Assembly (NCBI GenBank): GCA_900169235.1
Contig: FWCC01000130.1
Location: 62,001 to 126,000 of the forward strand
Reading direction: 5' to 3'
DNA length: 64,000 nucleotides
Source: Zarea fungicola
Lineage: Eukaryota > Ascomycota > Sordariomycetes > Hypocreales > Cordycipitaceae
Position numbers and translations under genes: made by a program. Positions 44,694 to 55,840 of this stretch are shown in pieces. Positions within the stretch are counted from its first letter, which is position 1, and each line of letters starts with the position of its first letter. Below the pieces are notes generated by a model, which saw only the letters and a program-made list of their open reading frames with translations, ran no database searches and was not told the DNA's origin.

Positions 44694-45641
44694 ATGCATA
44701 CAAAAAGGATTAATCAGCCAATCACAGGCACTGCGAATAGTGTGATAATTATCACCTTGAGAGAAGCTTTGCGCTCTGGCACTTATTATAGATACCGGAG
44801 CATAAGCCTTTTGTTAGTATCTATAAGACGTATATAGTTTGGTTAATTTTTTTGACTTTTGTTCGTTATAGATTTGCTATTCACACTAGGTATGCCAAAC
44901 TATTAACATCATGTCATGATGTAGGATTTGTTGGGTTTAGGCCACCCTTAACACCACCGTCGGCCGGCCTGGCATAATAAGTATCTCGCCAAGCCACATC
45001 TCGCCAAGCCATCAATCCGTTTACCCCCTCCATCCTTGTTTCCCCCTGTCATTGCTGCACGTACGTATATCGGCCAGGGCCTATGGCTGATGTCCCCCAT
45101 GTCAAGTGCTGCCAATCACCATCCGAGACTCGCCTTAGGGACAAATCAACCAAACCCCAGCGTACTACCTCCTTCCACGCTAAGGCGTAATTCCATGTTC
45201 CACCAGAACAGACAGGAGCCCTGTCACAGCTCCCCATACTGGATTTTCGTTTCGACGAAACCTCCATTCGTCCATAAGTGGTCAATCACTAAAATCTCAC
45301 AGGTATTAGGGCGGGAGAAGATGGCTTCCCAGTAAGCATGAATAGAGTAGCTGGTTGAGCGTCACAAAATGTTGCGCACTTGAGTAAGCACCAAGATATA
45401 TGAGATCGCTAACAGCTTTCCAGACTACCACTGTGACTTTCCCGTCTCAATTTCATGTACCTCCACTTCTGGTCCCTTGGCACTTCCAGTGCTCTCCCAC
45501 TTCAGGCGCTCTACCACTTAGAGAGACTTCCAGCTCCAGTGCTCTACAGGCTCTGTCCCTCTTTCTATTCCCCTTTTACTCCTAGAGTTGCTTATCCCAA
45601 TAAAGTACCTCAATGTATACTGTAGGTTAAGTAGTACTTCT
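44694..45641. other. Intergenic, tandem CATCTCGCCAAGC motif
   Basis: About 950 bp without a supportable gene. A 13-15-bp direct repeat (ATCTCGCCAAGCCA) occurs twice at about 44983-45011. ORFs at 45036-45335 on both strands are unsupported. Confidence 0.4.
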
Positions 45642-46148
45642 TCAAGAGGGATAGACGTGCTTTCTTGTGCGTCGCTTTGGCATGACGCTTATGAACATGT
45701 TGCAAAGGCCGGCTAAGTTCTGTAAGCATGTTTTAATTGCTTGGAGAAATGTTGGTACTCACTGGTCCCTCAGGCCCGAACTTGAAGACAGTGCAGGCAT
45801 GGTTCTATGGATCCTAGTCAGTATAACCGAATGGCAACATTGAAACTTCTAGTTTTCGTGTTTTCATATACTTACAAAACCTTTACAATGAGAGTTGGCG
45901 GGCTAGTGAATGTTAATATTGCAGTTTGTCTAGTAGAGGGAACGTACGCAGGCGTAGGCAACGGTATCGCCGTTTAGAAAGCATGCACCTTGAGGATGTG
46001 CATCTCCAAGGTAGCAATGTCCAGGTAAGCCCCTCTGCTAATGTTAAAACGATTACACATTCCCGATATCGCAAAGAACTCATACCGCAACAGCTAACTC
46101 TAGGAAGGAGCTTGACACGAGGATAAATAGGCAACTCGGCAGATGCAT
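45642..46148 (-). CDS. Cryptic five-exon small secreted cysteine-rich protein
   Basis: Exons 46148-46086, 46034-45948, 45902-45876, 45804-45763 and 45719-45642 join in frame to 98 residues; introns are 51, 45, 71 and 43 bp, with GT..AG ends. The first exon is a signal peptide (MHLPSCLFILVSSSFLELAVA). The mature part has six cysteines (GHCYLGD, GACFLNGD, VAYAC, NSHCKG, HACTVFKFG, GLC) and ends in a basic tail. The pattern resembles small fungal secreted proteins of the effector/antimicrobial type; I do not name a family. If intron 4 is retained, the protein ends after HACTVFKFGPEGPVSTNIS with five cysteines, so the six-cysteine form is preferred. No single exon exceeds 29 codons, so ORF scanning cannot find it. 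Confidence 0.6.
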
Positions 46149-46906
46149 TGTCGTGATAGCATTTAGGACCTGAAATAAAGATTATAGTAATGCGCTTTAC
46201 GTATGTTTGAACTCAGAGAGATGAGAAATGACTCGTTTTTATATTGACTATGCATCCTATGTTGTTTCTATCCACAACGTTTGTTGGGTTGCGTTCAAAA
46301 ATGGGTGTCTACAGCCACCTCGAAGGCTCACCGGCTTTCTGAGTGGGTTCAAGTCTCACTATAGGCTCTCAAGGGACATTTGGGATGACCAATAGCGGAC
46401 CATAAGCACCTGTTATCCGTCGATGCCATCCTTTCTCAACCTTCTTAAAGTAAAAAGCAATATTATAAACAGGGTTTTCTTTTATATTAATTAAATAATC
46501 ACACCTAGAACAACCTCCCATTATTACAAATCAGAGTGGGCTATCTGTCAGAAGTTTCAACTCAAGTAGTCCGCGCGGACTATACACCCGCAAATAGTTA
46601 GTTAGTTTACTTGATGATAATAATCCGGTGACATTAGCCAGTACTGGTGAGTTTGTAACACCAAAACGAGAAAAATAAACCGAGGCAGGCGTTACATCGG
46701 GAGCTTATGGTTGTGGATAAAATAAGATGAGGCACGGTTCCATGGTTAGCAGCCAACCTGTCTGCCCAGAGCTTACATAAATAGGCCTTGCTCGTCTCTA
46801 CAACATTGGAATTTCTTAGATAACAAACAGCTCAAGAGCTTACTGTACTTCCCACCTAAAAACTGCTTCTCTGCACTTACTACACGATACCTTGGACTTT
46901 ACCATC

Positions 46907-47564
46907 ATGCGCAAGCTACTTTATATTGCAACTATTGCACTGATCAGAGCTATAGAGGCTCAAGATACTGGCCCTTCATTTGTAAGCACTCTTGTCAGTT
47001 GGAAATCAGAAGCATATTAACGTAATCCAATAGTTAATGAATTCAATGGAAGTTAACCCACCGGCCCAGTTGCGTTCGCAATTTCCAGATCGTCTCTGGC
47101 TGTACGACCATCAGGATGAACCTAACCAAGGTGATACCTGGTGGGCGATATCAAATGAGAATGGTACCAGTCCTGCTTATTGGGTCCCTATTCAGCCTTT
47201 TGATATGGGAAAGGCGGTCAGTTTTGACGATGTACCAGAAGCAGACAATAAGATTGGCAAGCGCCTTCCATCTTATGTCCAAGTTTTTATAACAAACAGA
47301 TGCGTGGCAACTGCTGGCCTTTTCAAGAAATGTCGAAATCCATTTGGCGGCACGTGTTGTTCCTTGCCGAAAGGAGGGACCTTTCCTGGCAAGTCTGTAT
47401 ATGTGCCGAGCTTTTCAGACGGCGATATCATCGTCCCGTTCAGAACAAGGAGCTGTGAGGGCATTGCACCGGCGCCAATGACATATGGCTTTGTGGGCTG
47501 CTACACTGGGAGAGGCACTGTCAGTTCTGTGAGAGTAGCAAGTTGCTTTGGCTGCAACTCATAA
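46907..47564 (+). CDS. Secreted protein, 201 aa, eight cysteines, unknown family
   Basis: Two exons, 46907-46981 and 47034-47564 (intron 52 bp, GTAAGC..TAG), encode 201 residues. The first exon provides a signal peptide (MRKLLYIATIALIRAIEA). The mature region is Trp/Pro/Gly-rich (RLWLYDHQDEP; DTWWAISNENG; YWVPIQPFDMG). Its eight cysteines are all in the last 90 residues, including a CC pair, so the tail is probably a disulfide-bonded module. No enzyme motif is seen. It may be an effector-like protein. The ATG is preceded by a CACCATC-like context and an upstream TATAA-type box is possible at about 46,780. Confidence 0.75.
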
Positions 47565-48189
47565 TGCAAAGAAAATGAAGAAACCTAGCCAAATGGTGGA
47601 CTGCGTATGACTCTGAAGCGGTACTAGGGCTAATAGGAGTAGTGTTTTCAGAAACGTGTTTATGGCTCTCTTAGAGACGACCACTAATTTCAACCAAGAG
47701 GAACATAAACATCAGCTATCTACTCTACTTGCGTCCGCGAACTGTGACATTAACATTGTGAGGATGCGAAATTACAGGCTACGGAACCACATCTGAGAGT
47801 ACCTGTCACACGTAGGGATAGAACAATCAGGGACTGTAGCAATAGCAAACCTGCTGGCTGTATTCGCAATTAAGAGAGCAGAGGTTTTTATTTCCAATAA
47901 GCACCTAGTTAGACCTGGCTTCTAGCAGGTCATAACTGGAGGATCGAGACGTCTCACAGATATAGAATATCCCACAGGTCAATGTCCAACTGGAGAATGC
48001 AAGTGACAGCATCCGTAGCAGGCCATATGTTAACGCTGGCGTCGCGCAGAGTGCACAGGCCAGGCAGTGGTGAGGCTACTTATATGTCCAAAATCCCGTC
48101 CCATTACTACCCCGACATTCGTAAATCTTTTTCTAAACATTAATGCACATTATATATTAAAATACTCCATTTATTCACATATTCCAATC

Positions 48190-48420
48190 CCAAACCCTGC
48201 ATTTTTCCGAATCCTTCTTGGCCGATTTGCTGCCTCATCCTTGGCTACCGCGCTGCAAGGTAGGGAGGTTTGTCTGGAAAACTTGAAGGGTTGTGGTAGG
48301 ATGTGGAAGATTAGCCACGCCGGTAAATGTAGTTTTAGCTGTAACCCCAAAGCTGTGTAGCTCGTTACATGTAACAGTATTGGACTTGTAGGTAGATGCC
48401 TGTTCGACGCTACGATAGTG
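48190..48420 (+). pseudogene. Decayed paralogue of the 60.6-kb cysteine-rich gene
   Basis: The frame reading CLENLKGCGRMWKISHAGKC then SFSCNPKAV, stop, LVTCNSIGLV aligns along its length with the intact minus-strand protein at 60814-60550 (CPEGLQGCGGSWTICHGGKC, CYNCTPEAVRLGFCTGVGLV). An in-frame TAG falls in the middle, two cysteines are changed to Ser, and there is no ATG before the former signal peptide. The homology even continues to the donor-site position. It is a dead copy of a small secreted protein. Confidence 0.75.
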
Positions 48421-49016
48421 ACTGATCCTCAAATTAAATTCGATACTGCAGTTTTGTTGAACCTCCTGGATTGAACATGATAAACTTTGGAATTGGCTTA
48501 CAACACGTTGGTGCAGTATGGCTGGGTAAGAAGCTGGTATGTTGATGTAACTACCGTATTGATGTCACATGTATTTCTTTACGCATGCCGTCAACCACAC
48601 CTACGTGCAGTGCAGCTTCACCAGTCTACCTCCACGATAGTTCTGTCTAGGAATTAGACGCTAAACTATCAAAATCAAAATGAGTTATCTCGATAATAAG
48701 TTTCATATGCCAGGCATGCGCTTGACCATCTCACGCTACACTGTGGTTCTGTAACCTGAAAAGTAACCTAAATATTGTGCTTGCAATCTTAGGCAGAGCC
48801 CGAACCCAAATGAAAGTTAAACGGAAATTTCACAGCACTTCGAGTTTAGTAGCATATTTCATTGGTACCTTTGCATTTGCATTACGACTAGGGAAACCCC
48901 AAGACTTTCTTGAACAAAACCTAGCCAAGGCTGACACTCTCTCCAAGTACATCTGGCTACATGTGTGCCTCATACTCATCCCCATCAACAACGATGCACC
49001 TGATTTTGCGTATAGG
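48421..49016. other. Intergenic
   Basis: About 600 bp between the decayed cysteine-rich copy and the secreted protein at 49017. The open frame at 48777-49073 runs into the antisense of that gene and has no support. Confidence 0.4.
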
Positions 49017-49568
49017 CTAAATCAGCTCCAGAGTGAAAATACCCTCTCCTTGGCTAACATCCTTATCATTTAACAAACGCATCGTAAACTGAACCTCCTT
49101 CTGGATCCCCTCAATCAATGAAAAGTATGCCCCAGCAATCCAAATTAGCTGTGAGTTGATATCCTTATCAGCTAGCAGGCCAAGCGGGAAGTTCTTTTGG
49201 CCGGCTGGCCTAACACTTGATGCCAAGTAGGCATGGCCAACAGATACATTGATCTCTTCAGAGAATCCTGGTTGGATCAATGCAGTGGAACCAAGTTGGC
49301 GAACTCGATTAGCGAATCCTTCTGCAAACTCGGTTGCAATATCTGCATCGCTGGGTCCCGTTCTATCACTTCCCCGGAACATCTTGATTCCAGAAATGAG
49401 GAGACGTAGAGGACCAAAGCCGTACTTTTGCCCATCAGTCAGATGCGGGTATCTTGACGAAGTATTTTCAACCCGTTTTGCAAATGTTGTTCCATCTGCG
49501 GCAGGGGCAGCGGTCAAGGGCGAGGCTGCTGAGAGACTAGCAAGAGCAAGAATATTAAAAAGTTTCAT
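49017..49568 (-). CDS. Secreted protein, 183 aa, unknown family
   Basis: Single-exon gene with a signal peptide (MKLFNILALASLSAASP) and a Lys-Arg processing site at about residue 32 (TTFAKR). The rest is cysteine-free and mixed alpha/beta (for example YGFGPLRLLISGIKMFRG and LIWIAGAYFSLIEGIQKEV). The cleaved-pro-region layout matches other fungal secreted proteins, but the family is unknown. The start at 49568 is preferred to a longer in-frame N-terminus, since only it gives a signal peptide. Confidence 0.72.
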   Translation of the reverse strand: MKLFNILALASLSAASPLTAAPAADGTTFAKRVENTSSRYPHLTDGQKYGFGPLRLLISGIKMFRGSDRTGPSDADIATEFAEGFANRVRQLGSTALIQPGFSEEINVSVGHAYLASSVRPAGQKNFPLGLLADKDINSQLIWIAGAYFSLIEGIQKEVQFTMRLLNDKDVSQGEGIFTLELI

Positions 49569-51995
49569 GGTCGATTCTTTCAATGGTAAGTCTGGAGGAT
49601 GTGAATATTGCTGTTGAAGTTGTAGCAATACGTGGGATGTAGTCACTCTTTATAAGCCTATACAAAGGCAATATTTACGCTTAAAAGGGTAGTTTTTACA
49701 TGCGAAATTCTCTCTTCCGACCAGTTGGAAGTCGGCCGGCATATGTGAGCAATCGCCGGCCCATAATCTCCCTCGGCTTCAGGGCGAGTTCCTTAGTTTG
49801 CCTTTTTCTTTGCACTAAAACTATCATTGTATTTTTCTCTTTTTTTTTTCTAAAAGAGGTCACGCCATAAGCTGACGGTGCGGCAATTTTGGTTTGAGGA
49901 AGACTAGATCAACCATAGTGGCCGTATACCAGATAGCGCAGACTGCGCCAAACTTCTGGGCCTTGTATTCCCATTACCCTATTTACGCATAGGGCTGCTG
50001 CCTAATGATAGTGGGACTACCTGTGCCACTAAACCCCGCGTTCAATCCGTTGTAGGCCTCAGAGGACACAATACCCTTCGACCAATTCACATCAAGGAAG
50101 TGCCTCGAGCCGCGCTAATGGCTAATGGCCTGCTGGTGGGCCGGTAGGGCTAGGCAGCTTACATTTAACCGAGAACCAAATAGTGGGAATGTAGGGATGG
50201 TGCTTATTTCTGTCGGCGAAGAAATGTATCCAGGCAGATGAGGCTGAAGCGGCCATATAGTTGGGTTCACACAGGCCGGTGGGGGGCAAGGGGGGGCAAT
50301 GGATCTCTCATCAGCTAGATCAACGGTCAGTAGAGAATCTTTACAGTAGTCAGAGCTCACAAGCAAAAAGCGTTTGTTTTATCCTAGTCACATGGAGTTG
50401 TTCCGTCTTTGCCCCGCCACCATCTCTGCCCCGCCGAACTATGTTCACATTTCACCAACCTATGGGCGAAGCCATAACTCACACTAACTGGAAATGTAAG
50501 TGTTGAACCGCCAGACGGCAAACGTTCCTTGGAATAGGATCAGACGCTGCGTTAGTTTGCTGGTGCGTTTGACTTTCTGATATAACCCGCATCTCCACTC
50601 CCGCCTTTAGCACGGCAGCCTCGTTCATTATGGATGCCTCAGAGAATTACCAGGCGACGAGCTAGAAATTGGACACAAAGGCTTTGTCTAAGAAGTGCCA
50701 TGTCAAACCCATGAATAGACAATCACATACTTACACCATGACTCATCGTTATAGTCCGGCAATAGAATAGAGGTTCAAGGCCAAAAAAGTATGTATACAT
50801 GCCTGGGTTCAGAACGGTTGAGACGCAAACTCGACGTCCAAAACAAGTAGATCGTTTATTCGTGCTTTTAGTCGTGATAGCAACATCAGACTCGGAGACA
50901 ACTTGTGGTGGGACATGTGGGTATATTAGCCTCTAATTGGCTGCGATTGGCGCTTTCCCGCCAACATCATTACTCGTGGCCACCGCTTATACAGAAAATA
51001 AATCTCACCAAGTGTCAATAATCCAAGCGGATGACTTACAACATTGGATTTCGGGGATTTGGTGGGTTTATCTAGCCCTAGCTAAGCTTAAGAGAAGAGT
51101 TGAAACGGGGCCTGCTAGTGCTGATGATAATGCGTCAGTTCCACGGCGAGGCACAAGTACTGGTAGCCTCTTCAGGTAGAATGCCGCACTCAATATACAA
51201 GAATTCTACCTTGACATGAATTAGATTTTCGCCGATGGCGTGGCTGAGGCCATCAAATAGGAAGTCACTTGCAATGCTCTCTTCAGTGCGCAAAGTTTCT
51301 TCCCATCCATCTCAACAAGCGACGCCAATAAAAATGCAGCTCTTGGCACTAAACTGTGCAATTTGACTCGGTATTTCAGGATGTGTTGGCATTTATTAGC
51401 AATACACTGAGTGGCCACATTAGTGAAAACATTGAACTTACCACATCTGTTCAGAACGAAGCACAAGAAGTATCCAGCAATGCTATGTTATTAGTGGGTC
51501 TCTATTTGAGCCCCGATTATCCATTTGAACAATTAGGTCTAGATGGAATGGGTGCCGGCTCCTGAAATGAACTGGTCAAGTCGTGCGGTGAGTAACGGCT
51601 TAGCGGTTGGAGCAGCGGAGAGGCGAACCCTCATAGGCCGCCAACCAATTTTGACAGCTATACAACCCGCTAAGCTGCTTTTGACAAAATCGCATTTTTT
51701 TGGGCTCACTACATTAAAGGGATGTTAATGGGCATCAGGGTAACAGCATTGAGCGGCGGAGTTAACTCCACTTGGTAGGGAATTCGTCGGCTAGAGCCAA
51801 ATTACTCTACTCCAACCGGGAGACCGACGCTTGAACTCATCTAAGCTTTCGTCCAACGGTATCGTAGCAGCCAAATACTTCTAACATGCTTTGATGTAAC
51901 GCGAGTCAATATTAATTTAAAGAATAGTTTGTGGTGTTTCAAAGGGTGACGAAATATTGTTTGGTGTGCCTGGGGGCATAGAACCCTGGCACTCC
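49569..51995. other. 2.4-kb region, no intact gene
   Basis: It contains small unsupported frames and the relic of a zinc-finger membrane gene at 51690-51780 (separate entry). The last part is the 3' flank of the P450. Confidence 0.4.
51690..51780 (+). pseudogene. Relic similar to the 3' end of the C4HC3 gene
   Basis: About 85 bases match the coding strand of the gene at 54933-55840 near its end, in the opposite orientation on the chromosome: the CTCACTACATTAAAGGGATG, GGGCATCA and CATTGAG(C/T)GGCGGAGTT blocks, then CTTGGTAGGG, all in order. Stops interrupt the frame. Weaker resemblance may extend leftwards to about 51480. It suggests an old duplication of that gene. Confidence 0.55.
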
Positions 51996-53774
51996 TTATT
52001 CCCCTGTTCGGTCTCCATTGTTAGAAGCAACTCTGTTCCTTGTTCGAAGCCGTACGAAGAACTGCTGCTGTTTCACAAACCAGAAGCTAGTCACTTTCCA
52101 CTGACGATTCGGATAAACGAGAGATAGCTAAAAAAAATTATCAAGCAGTTAGTAGGGTAAACAATGACATTCGAAGCCCAGCAACTGACCTCGAACGCAC
52201 GCAGAATAGCTGGGAGAACTTTAAATAACTCCAGCAAACTGATATTCTTCCCGATGCAAGTCCTTGACCCGGCCCCAAAGGTAAAAAGCGATTCATTCAT
52301 ATCTTTGAGTGTGTCAACAGATGCGTCAAGCCATCTCTCTGGGCGGAATTTCTCTGGCTCGTGTCCGAATATTTTCTCATCCAGATGAATTGTCCATGCA
52401 CTGCAACCTACAATAGTGCCTGAAGGTAGAAAATGATCACATATTGTCGCACCAGCTGCAGGGACAACTCTTTCCAGCGGCAGTCCCACTGCCGGACAAC
52501 AACGCAACGCCTCTTTGATGACTGCACCAAGATATGGGAGATCGCGAACGTCCTTCCACGCAACCAAATCTGCCTTTCCATTTTTAATTTGATCTACTTC
52601 TCTTTGAAGTCGCTCCATCTTCTCCGGATTGTTGAGGAGGAAGTAGAGCGCGGCAGAAAGGGTGGCAGCAGTAGTATCAGACCCTGCAAACAGGTTTGCA
52701 GCTGTCAAGGCGATTACATGACGCTGCGATATCACGTCTGGAGATTTCATATGTGCCTCCTGAAACCTAGCTAGAAAATCATTGTGCGAATGACTTTTTT
52801 CTGTACTGTACTTGGTTGGATCATTCATGCGCTCGAGCGCAAATGCAAGAGCGGGTGAACTTTGACCTCTGATAAATCCATTCTTACTCAACCACAGAAG
52901 GAGGGGGTTTTTATAGAGAAATCGGTCTAAACATGGAATCTGGCCAATCTATCCATCGTGTTAGTATTACAGCAGTAATAAATTGTATCGCTGCCGCTTA
53001 CTTACAATTGCACTGTACTTCAAGCGCTTCTCAAAACGGGCAATAGTGCATTCAACATCTTTGCCTTGCTCTAGAAATCCAATCCTCTTCGAAAATGTCA
53101 TCTCTCCAATAACATCAAACGCGTACCACCGAAGCCAAACTCCCATGTCGCATAGTCCTGCGGAAGTCGCTTGATCTGCAAATCGTCTGCTCAATTGATC
53201 AATGAAAACGGTTGTTGTGGAATCCACCAACGGCTCAAGCTTCACAAGTGCACTCATTGAAAAAGCATTGGCAATAGCTCGTCGATATTTTGCGTGATAT
53301 CTGTCATCTACCGTTGCAAAGAGGCCAGCAGAAATGTTGCCATTCAGAACTGACTGGAAAGTTGTGTAAAAGTCAGACTAATAAAGCCGTTAGCATGATC
53401 CGCCCGGTTCCCATTTCAACTTTGCTAGATATGAGATATAAATTTACTTTTTTGAATGCAGTACCAACTGCATAAATGAGTTTGATTGCCGCTGGATCTG
53501 ATATAGACACAGTGTTGGGACCTAAGCGTACCACCTTTCCATATTTTCTGTGCAAATCGCGGTGTGTCTCATGGGCATCCCCTTTCCACGTTGTAAAGGT
53601 ACGCCATATGTCTGTATAGCCTGCGAGCATAGGTCCCGGTAGATCATTGAGATGATTGGTATACTTGTTTTGTACCAGTCTCGTCGTGGCAACTATAGTG
53701 AAGCCAAGCAAGATGAGCAGCAGAACACCATATTTGCTATGGAAGGAGCTTTCTAATTCTGACATTGAAAGCAT
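51996..53774 (-). CDS. Cytochrome P450 monooxygenase
   Basis: Four exons, 53774-53448, 53377-53006, 52948-52190 and 52127-51996, with introns of 70, 57 and 62 bp (the last with a perfect TACTAAC branch site), encode 529 residues. Order of features: N-terminal membrane anchor (YGVLLLILLGFTIVATT), proline hinge LPGP, I-helix AGSDTT (about 321-326), ExxR as KEALR (about 378-382), PERW, and the heme loop FTFGAGSRTCIG with Cys about 464. It is an ER-bound monooxygenase. The N-terminal LHRKYGKVVRLGPNTVSISDP is typical of the large fungal detoxification/secondary-metabolism P450 clans (pisatin-demethylase-like). The substrate is unknown. The start at 53774 is chosen just before the anchor; ATG 53765 is equally possible, and the frame is open to 53924. 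Confidence 0.9.
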
Positions 53775-54494
53775 ACGCGGTGTCTGCGATACAATAGCAG
53801 CAAACAGTGTCTGCTCTGTGGTTGAGTCTGTATTTTCTGTGTAATATAGGGATGCTACTCGACATATAGGAGGGGTAGAGTGCAGATGCAAAATATGCGG
53901 CTCAGTTATGTGGATCTCATTCATTCAAATAATCCTTCGTCGACAGATAGGCGTCGAATCATAAATGATTTCTAACGCGCCCAAGTTGTTAGACTCGGCG
54001 GTCCTTACTTCGTCCGCTGATCAGTTACGAATATCACTCACCGTTTTGAGCCTGGAGCTAAAGCGATTTCTGGTAGCCTGATGTTAACAGTTTTGTGAGA
54101 TAACTCCATAGAAAACTATTCTAGTGCGCTAGACCGGATTTGGGGGCACGTAGGCGACCCTTGCTTGAGACGGCTTATGGCTACAGCTCCTAGCGGCCGT
54201 GTAGCGTTCCGGGGTAAGGTGGCGGCAACAGTCTTTTGTGGAAAAAATGAACTTCTATGATTAGAAGTGAGACACAGCACGCATGTTGTACTAAAATTAC
54301 AGTTTGATTTCGTCAATGGCATCTGCTATGAGCAAGACACGCTACGCCCTTGGTCGTCCAGGCAGGTGGAGGCAGGTCAATAATATACCAAGTACCTCCA
54401 TACGGATGTAACCGTCCATCGTTTTCCTGGAACAGAAAAAAATTGCGTAGAAAAAAAAGAAATATGACAAGTTAGGACTGGATTAAAGGATAAG
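53775..54494. other. Intergenic, P450 promoter flank
   Basis: About 700 bp upstream of the P450, ending at the solo LTR. No gene or recognised motif. Confidence 0.4.
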
Positions 54495-54727
54495 TGTTGT
54501 GACTGCTGACTCAGGTCAAGCAGCGTATCCAGCGATTCCTGACTTCTGCTGCAGGCTTACGTCGGTCAGCACCGTGACCGACNNTGCTACTGCTGTTCCG
54601 TATATAGGGGAGGGCTTCCTCCCACATCCGTAGATAGCCTCGATTGACCACAAGTTACTACAGCATTACTACTGGGAGACGCCCCTCTCAGTACTGTGCC
54701 CAGTAACCCTTCGTGATCGTACCAACA
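54495..54727. mobile_element. Solo LTR, copy 1, with 5-bp target duplication
   Basis: It begins TGTTG and ends CAACA, a perfect terminal inverted repeat of LTR type, and is flanked by ATAAG on both sides (54490-54494 and 54728-54732). It shares blocks with the copies at 58725 and 59482: GACTGCTGACTCAGG, ATCCAGCGATTCCTG, GGGGAGGGCTTCCTCC and GTGCCCAGTAACCCTTCGTG. An NN gap replaces about 80 bp present in the others. No internal retroelement genes remain. Confidence 0.88.
54583..54584. other. NN assembly gap inside solo LTR
   Basis: Two N bases where the sister LTR copies have about 80 extra bases, so sequence is missing here. Confidence 0.95.
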
Positions 54728-54932
54728 ATAAGTAAGAAAAAATAACTCCGACAGAGGTAAAGAAGATGATTGGGTATAGAGAAAGAATTAAAGGAAAGAT
54801 TATAATTGGCAGAAGGGGAAGAAAGGAAAACTGTGATTGAAAGGATGGTCTGTTTCGGCACTGCTCTACTTTTCCTAAATGAAAAGGGAACTCTGAGCCA
54901 TATCGCCGTTTGGGGGAGTGGCCATTGCTCTT

Positions 54933-55840
54933 CTAATGTGGAAAATGTCTTACTCGACTATCTGCTGCCATTTTCAGCCTCCTCCACTTGTACATCAAGC
55001 TTCCAGTTCTCCATATGATGATACATACGCAGCCCCCTACCAAGTAGGGTGAACTCCGCCACTCAATGTTGTTCCGTTGATGCCCAGTAACGTCTCTTTG
55101 AATGTAGTGGGACATGAAAATTTTACCGACATCAGCAACCACGGCAGACACAAAAGGGGATGGTCTGTGCGCGAGACCCTCAAGCTCATGGTCCAGCTTT
55201 GCTTCGCAAGGACGCAAGATATAATTGCAGAGAGACCAGATAATGACTGGCAACGCAAGGAAAAGGCCGTACATCGCAGAAACATTAAGTGGCTCACCCC
55301 TCTTACTGACACACAGGACCTGTCATGGTTAGAGAGGTTCAAGGGGAATGAAGAACCACTTACCGTAGCCGCTACATCTACGAGTACAGCAGTGCTCGTA
55401 AATGGGTGATGATTCCATGCTGCAACAAGAAGAAAAGGAATCATGATCAGTAAAATTTGACCCGCACAACATTGCGTAGCAAGGTACTCGATATGCTCCG
55501 TGCCACAAAATACTCCCAACGTCAAAACGTTATACATGGTGGCGACGAAGCTCGCGCTGAAACAACACAACAGGTGAAGGCCTCTGTCCTCTGCTAAAAG
55601 ACTTGACATGTAATTCACCACAAATATGAATTGGTCTTCGGAATAGGAAAGACTTTTCTCGCAGCCAGCGCATCTTGCTTGCCCTTTCGATATTTTGCAT
55701 TTCGTAATCCACATTGAAATGCAGAACTGATGCACCTCTAACTTGCAAGAACTGCATGGCATAATTAAACGGCTCTGGTGGTCTTCTCTGCAAATATAGC
55801 ATTCGCTGTCCGCTGACGGGCTAACCTCCGTCTTAATCAT
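54933..55840 (-). CDS. C4HC3 zinc-finger membrane protein (RINGv/PHD-like)
   Basis: Two exons, 55840-55364 and 55319-54933 (intron 44 bp, CTCTAAC branch site), give 287 residues. The N-terminus holds C14-x2-C17-x11-C29-x2-C32-x4-H37-x2-C40-x16-C57-x2-C60, a C4HC3 pattern. It fits a RING-variant E3 ligase (MARCH type), although the C-x2-C then x4-H spacing is also PHD-like. Hydrophobic segments follow: LHLLCCFSASFVATMYNVLTL, QILLIMIPFLLVAAW and YGLFLALPVIIWSLCNYIL. A membrane-bound ubiquitin ligase fits best; the target is unknown. A relic of a second copy is present at 51.7 kb. An LTR lies 205 bp beyond its stop. Confidence 0.72.

Noticed and set aside
46330..46375. T-arm-like motif (GTGGGTTCAAGTCTCAC) suggesting a tRNA
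   Set aside because: The T-stem and loop fit, but no D-arm, anticodon arm or matching acceptor stem could be placed upstream, so a tRNA is not supported.
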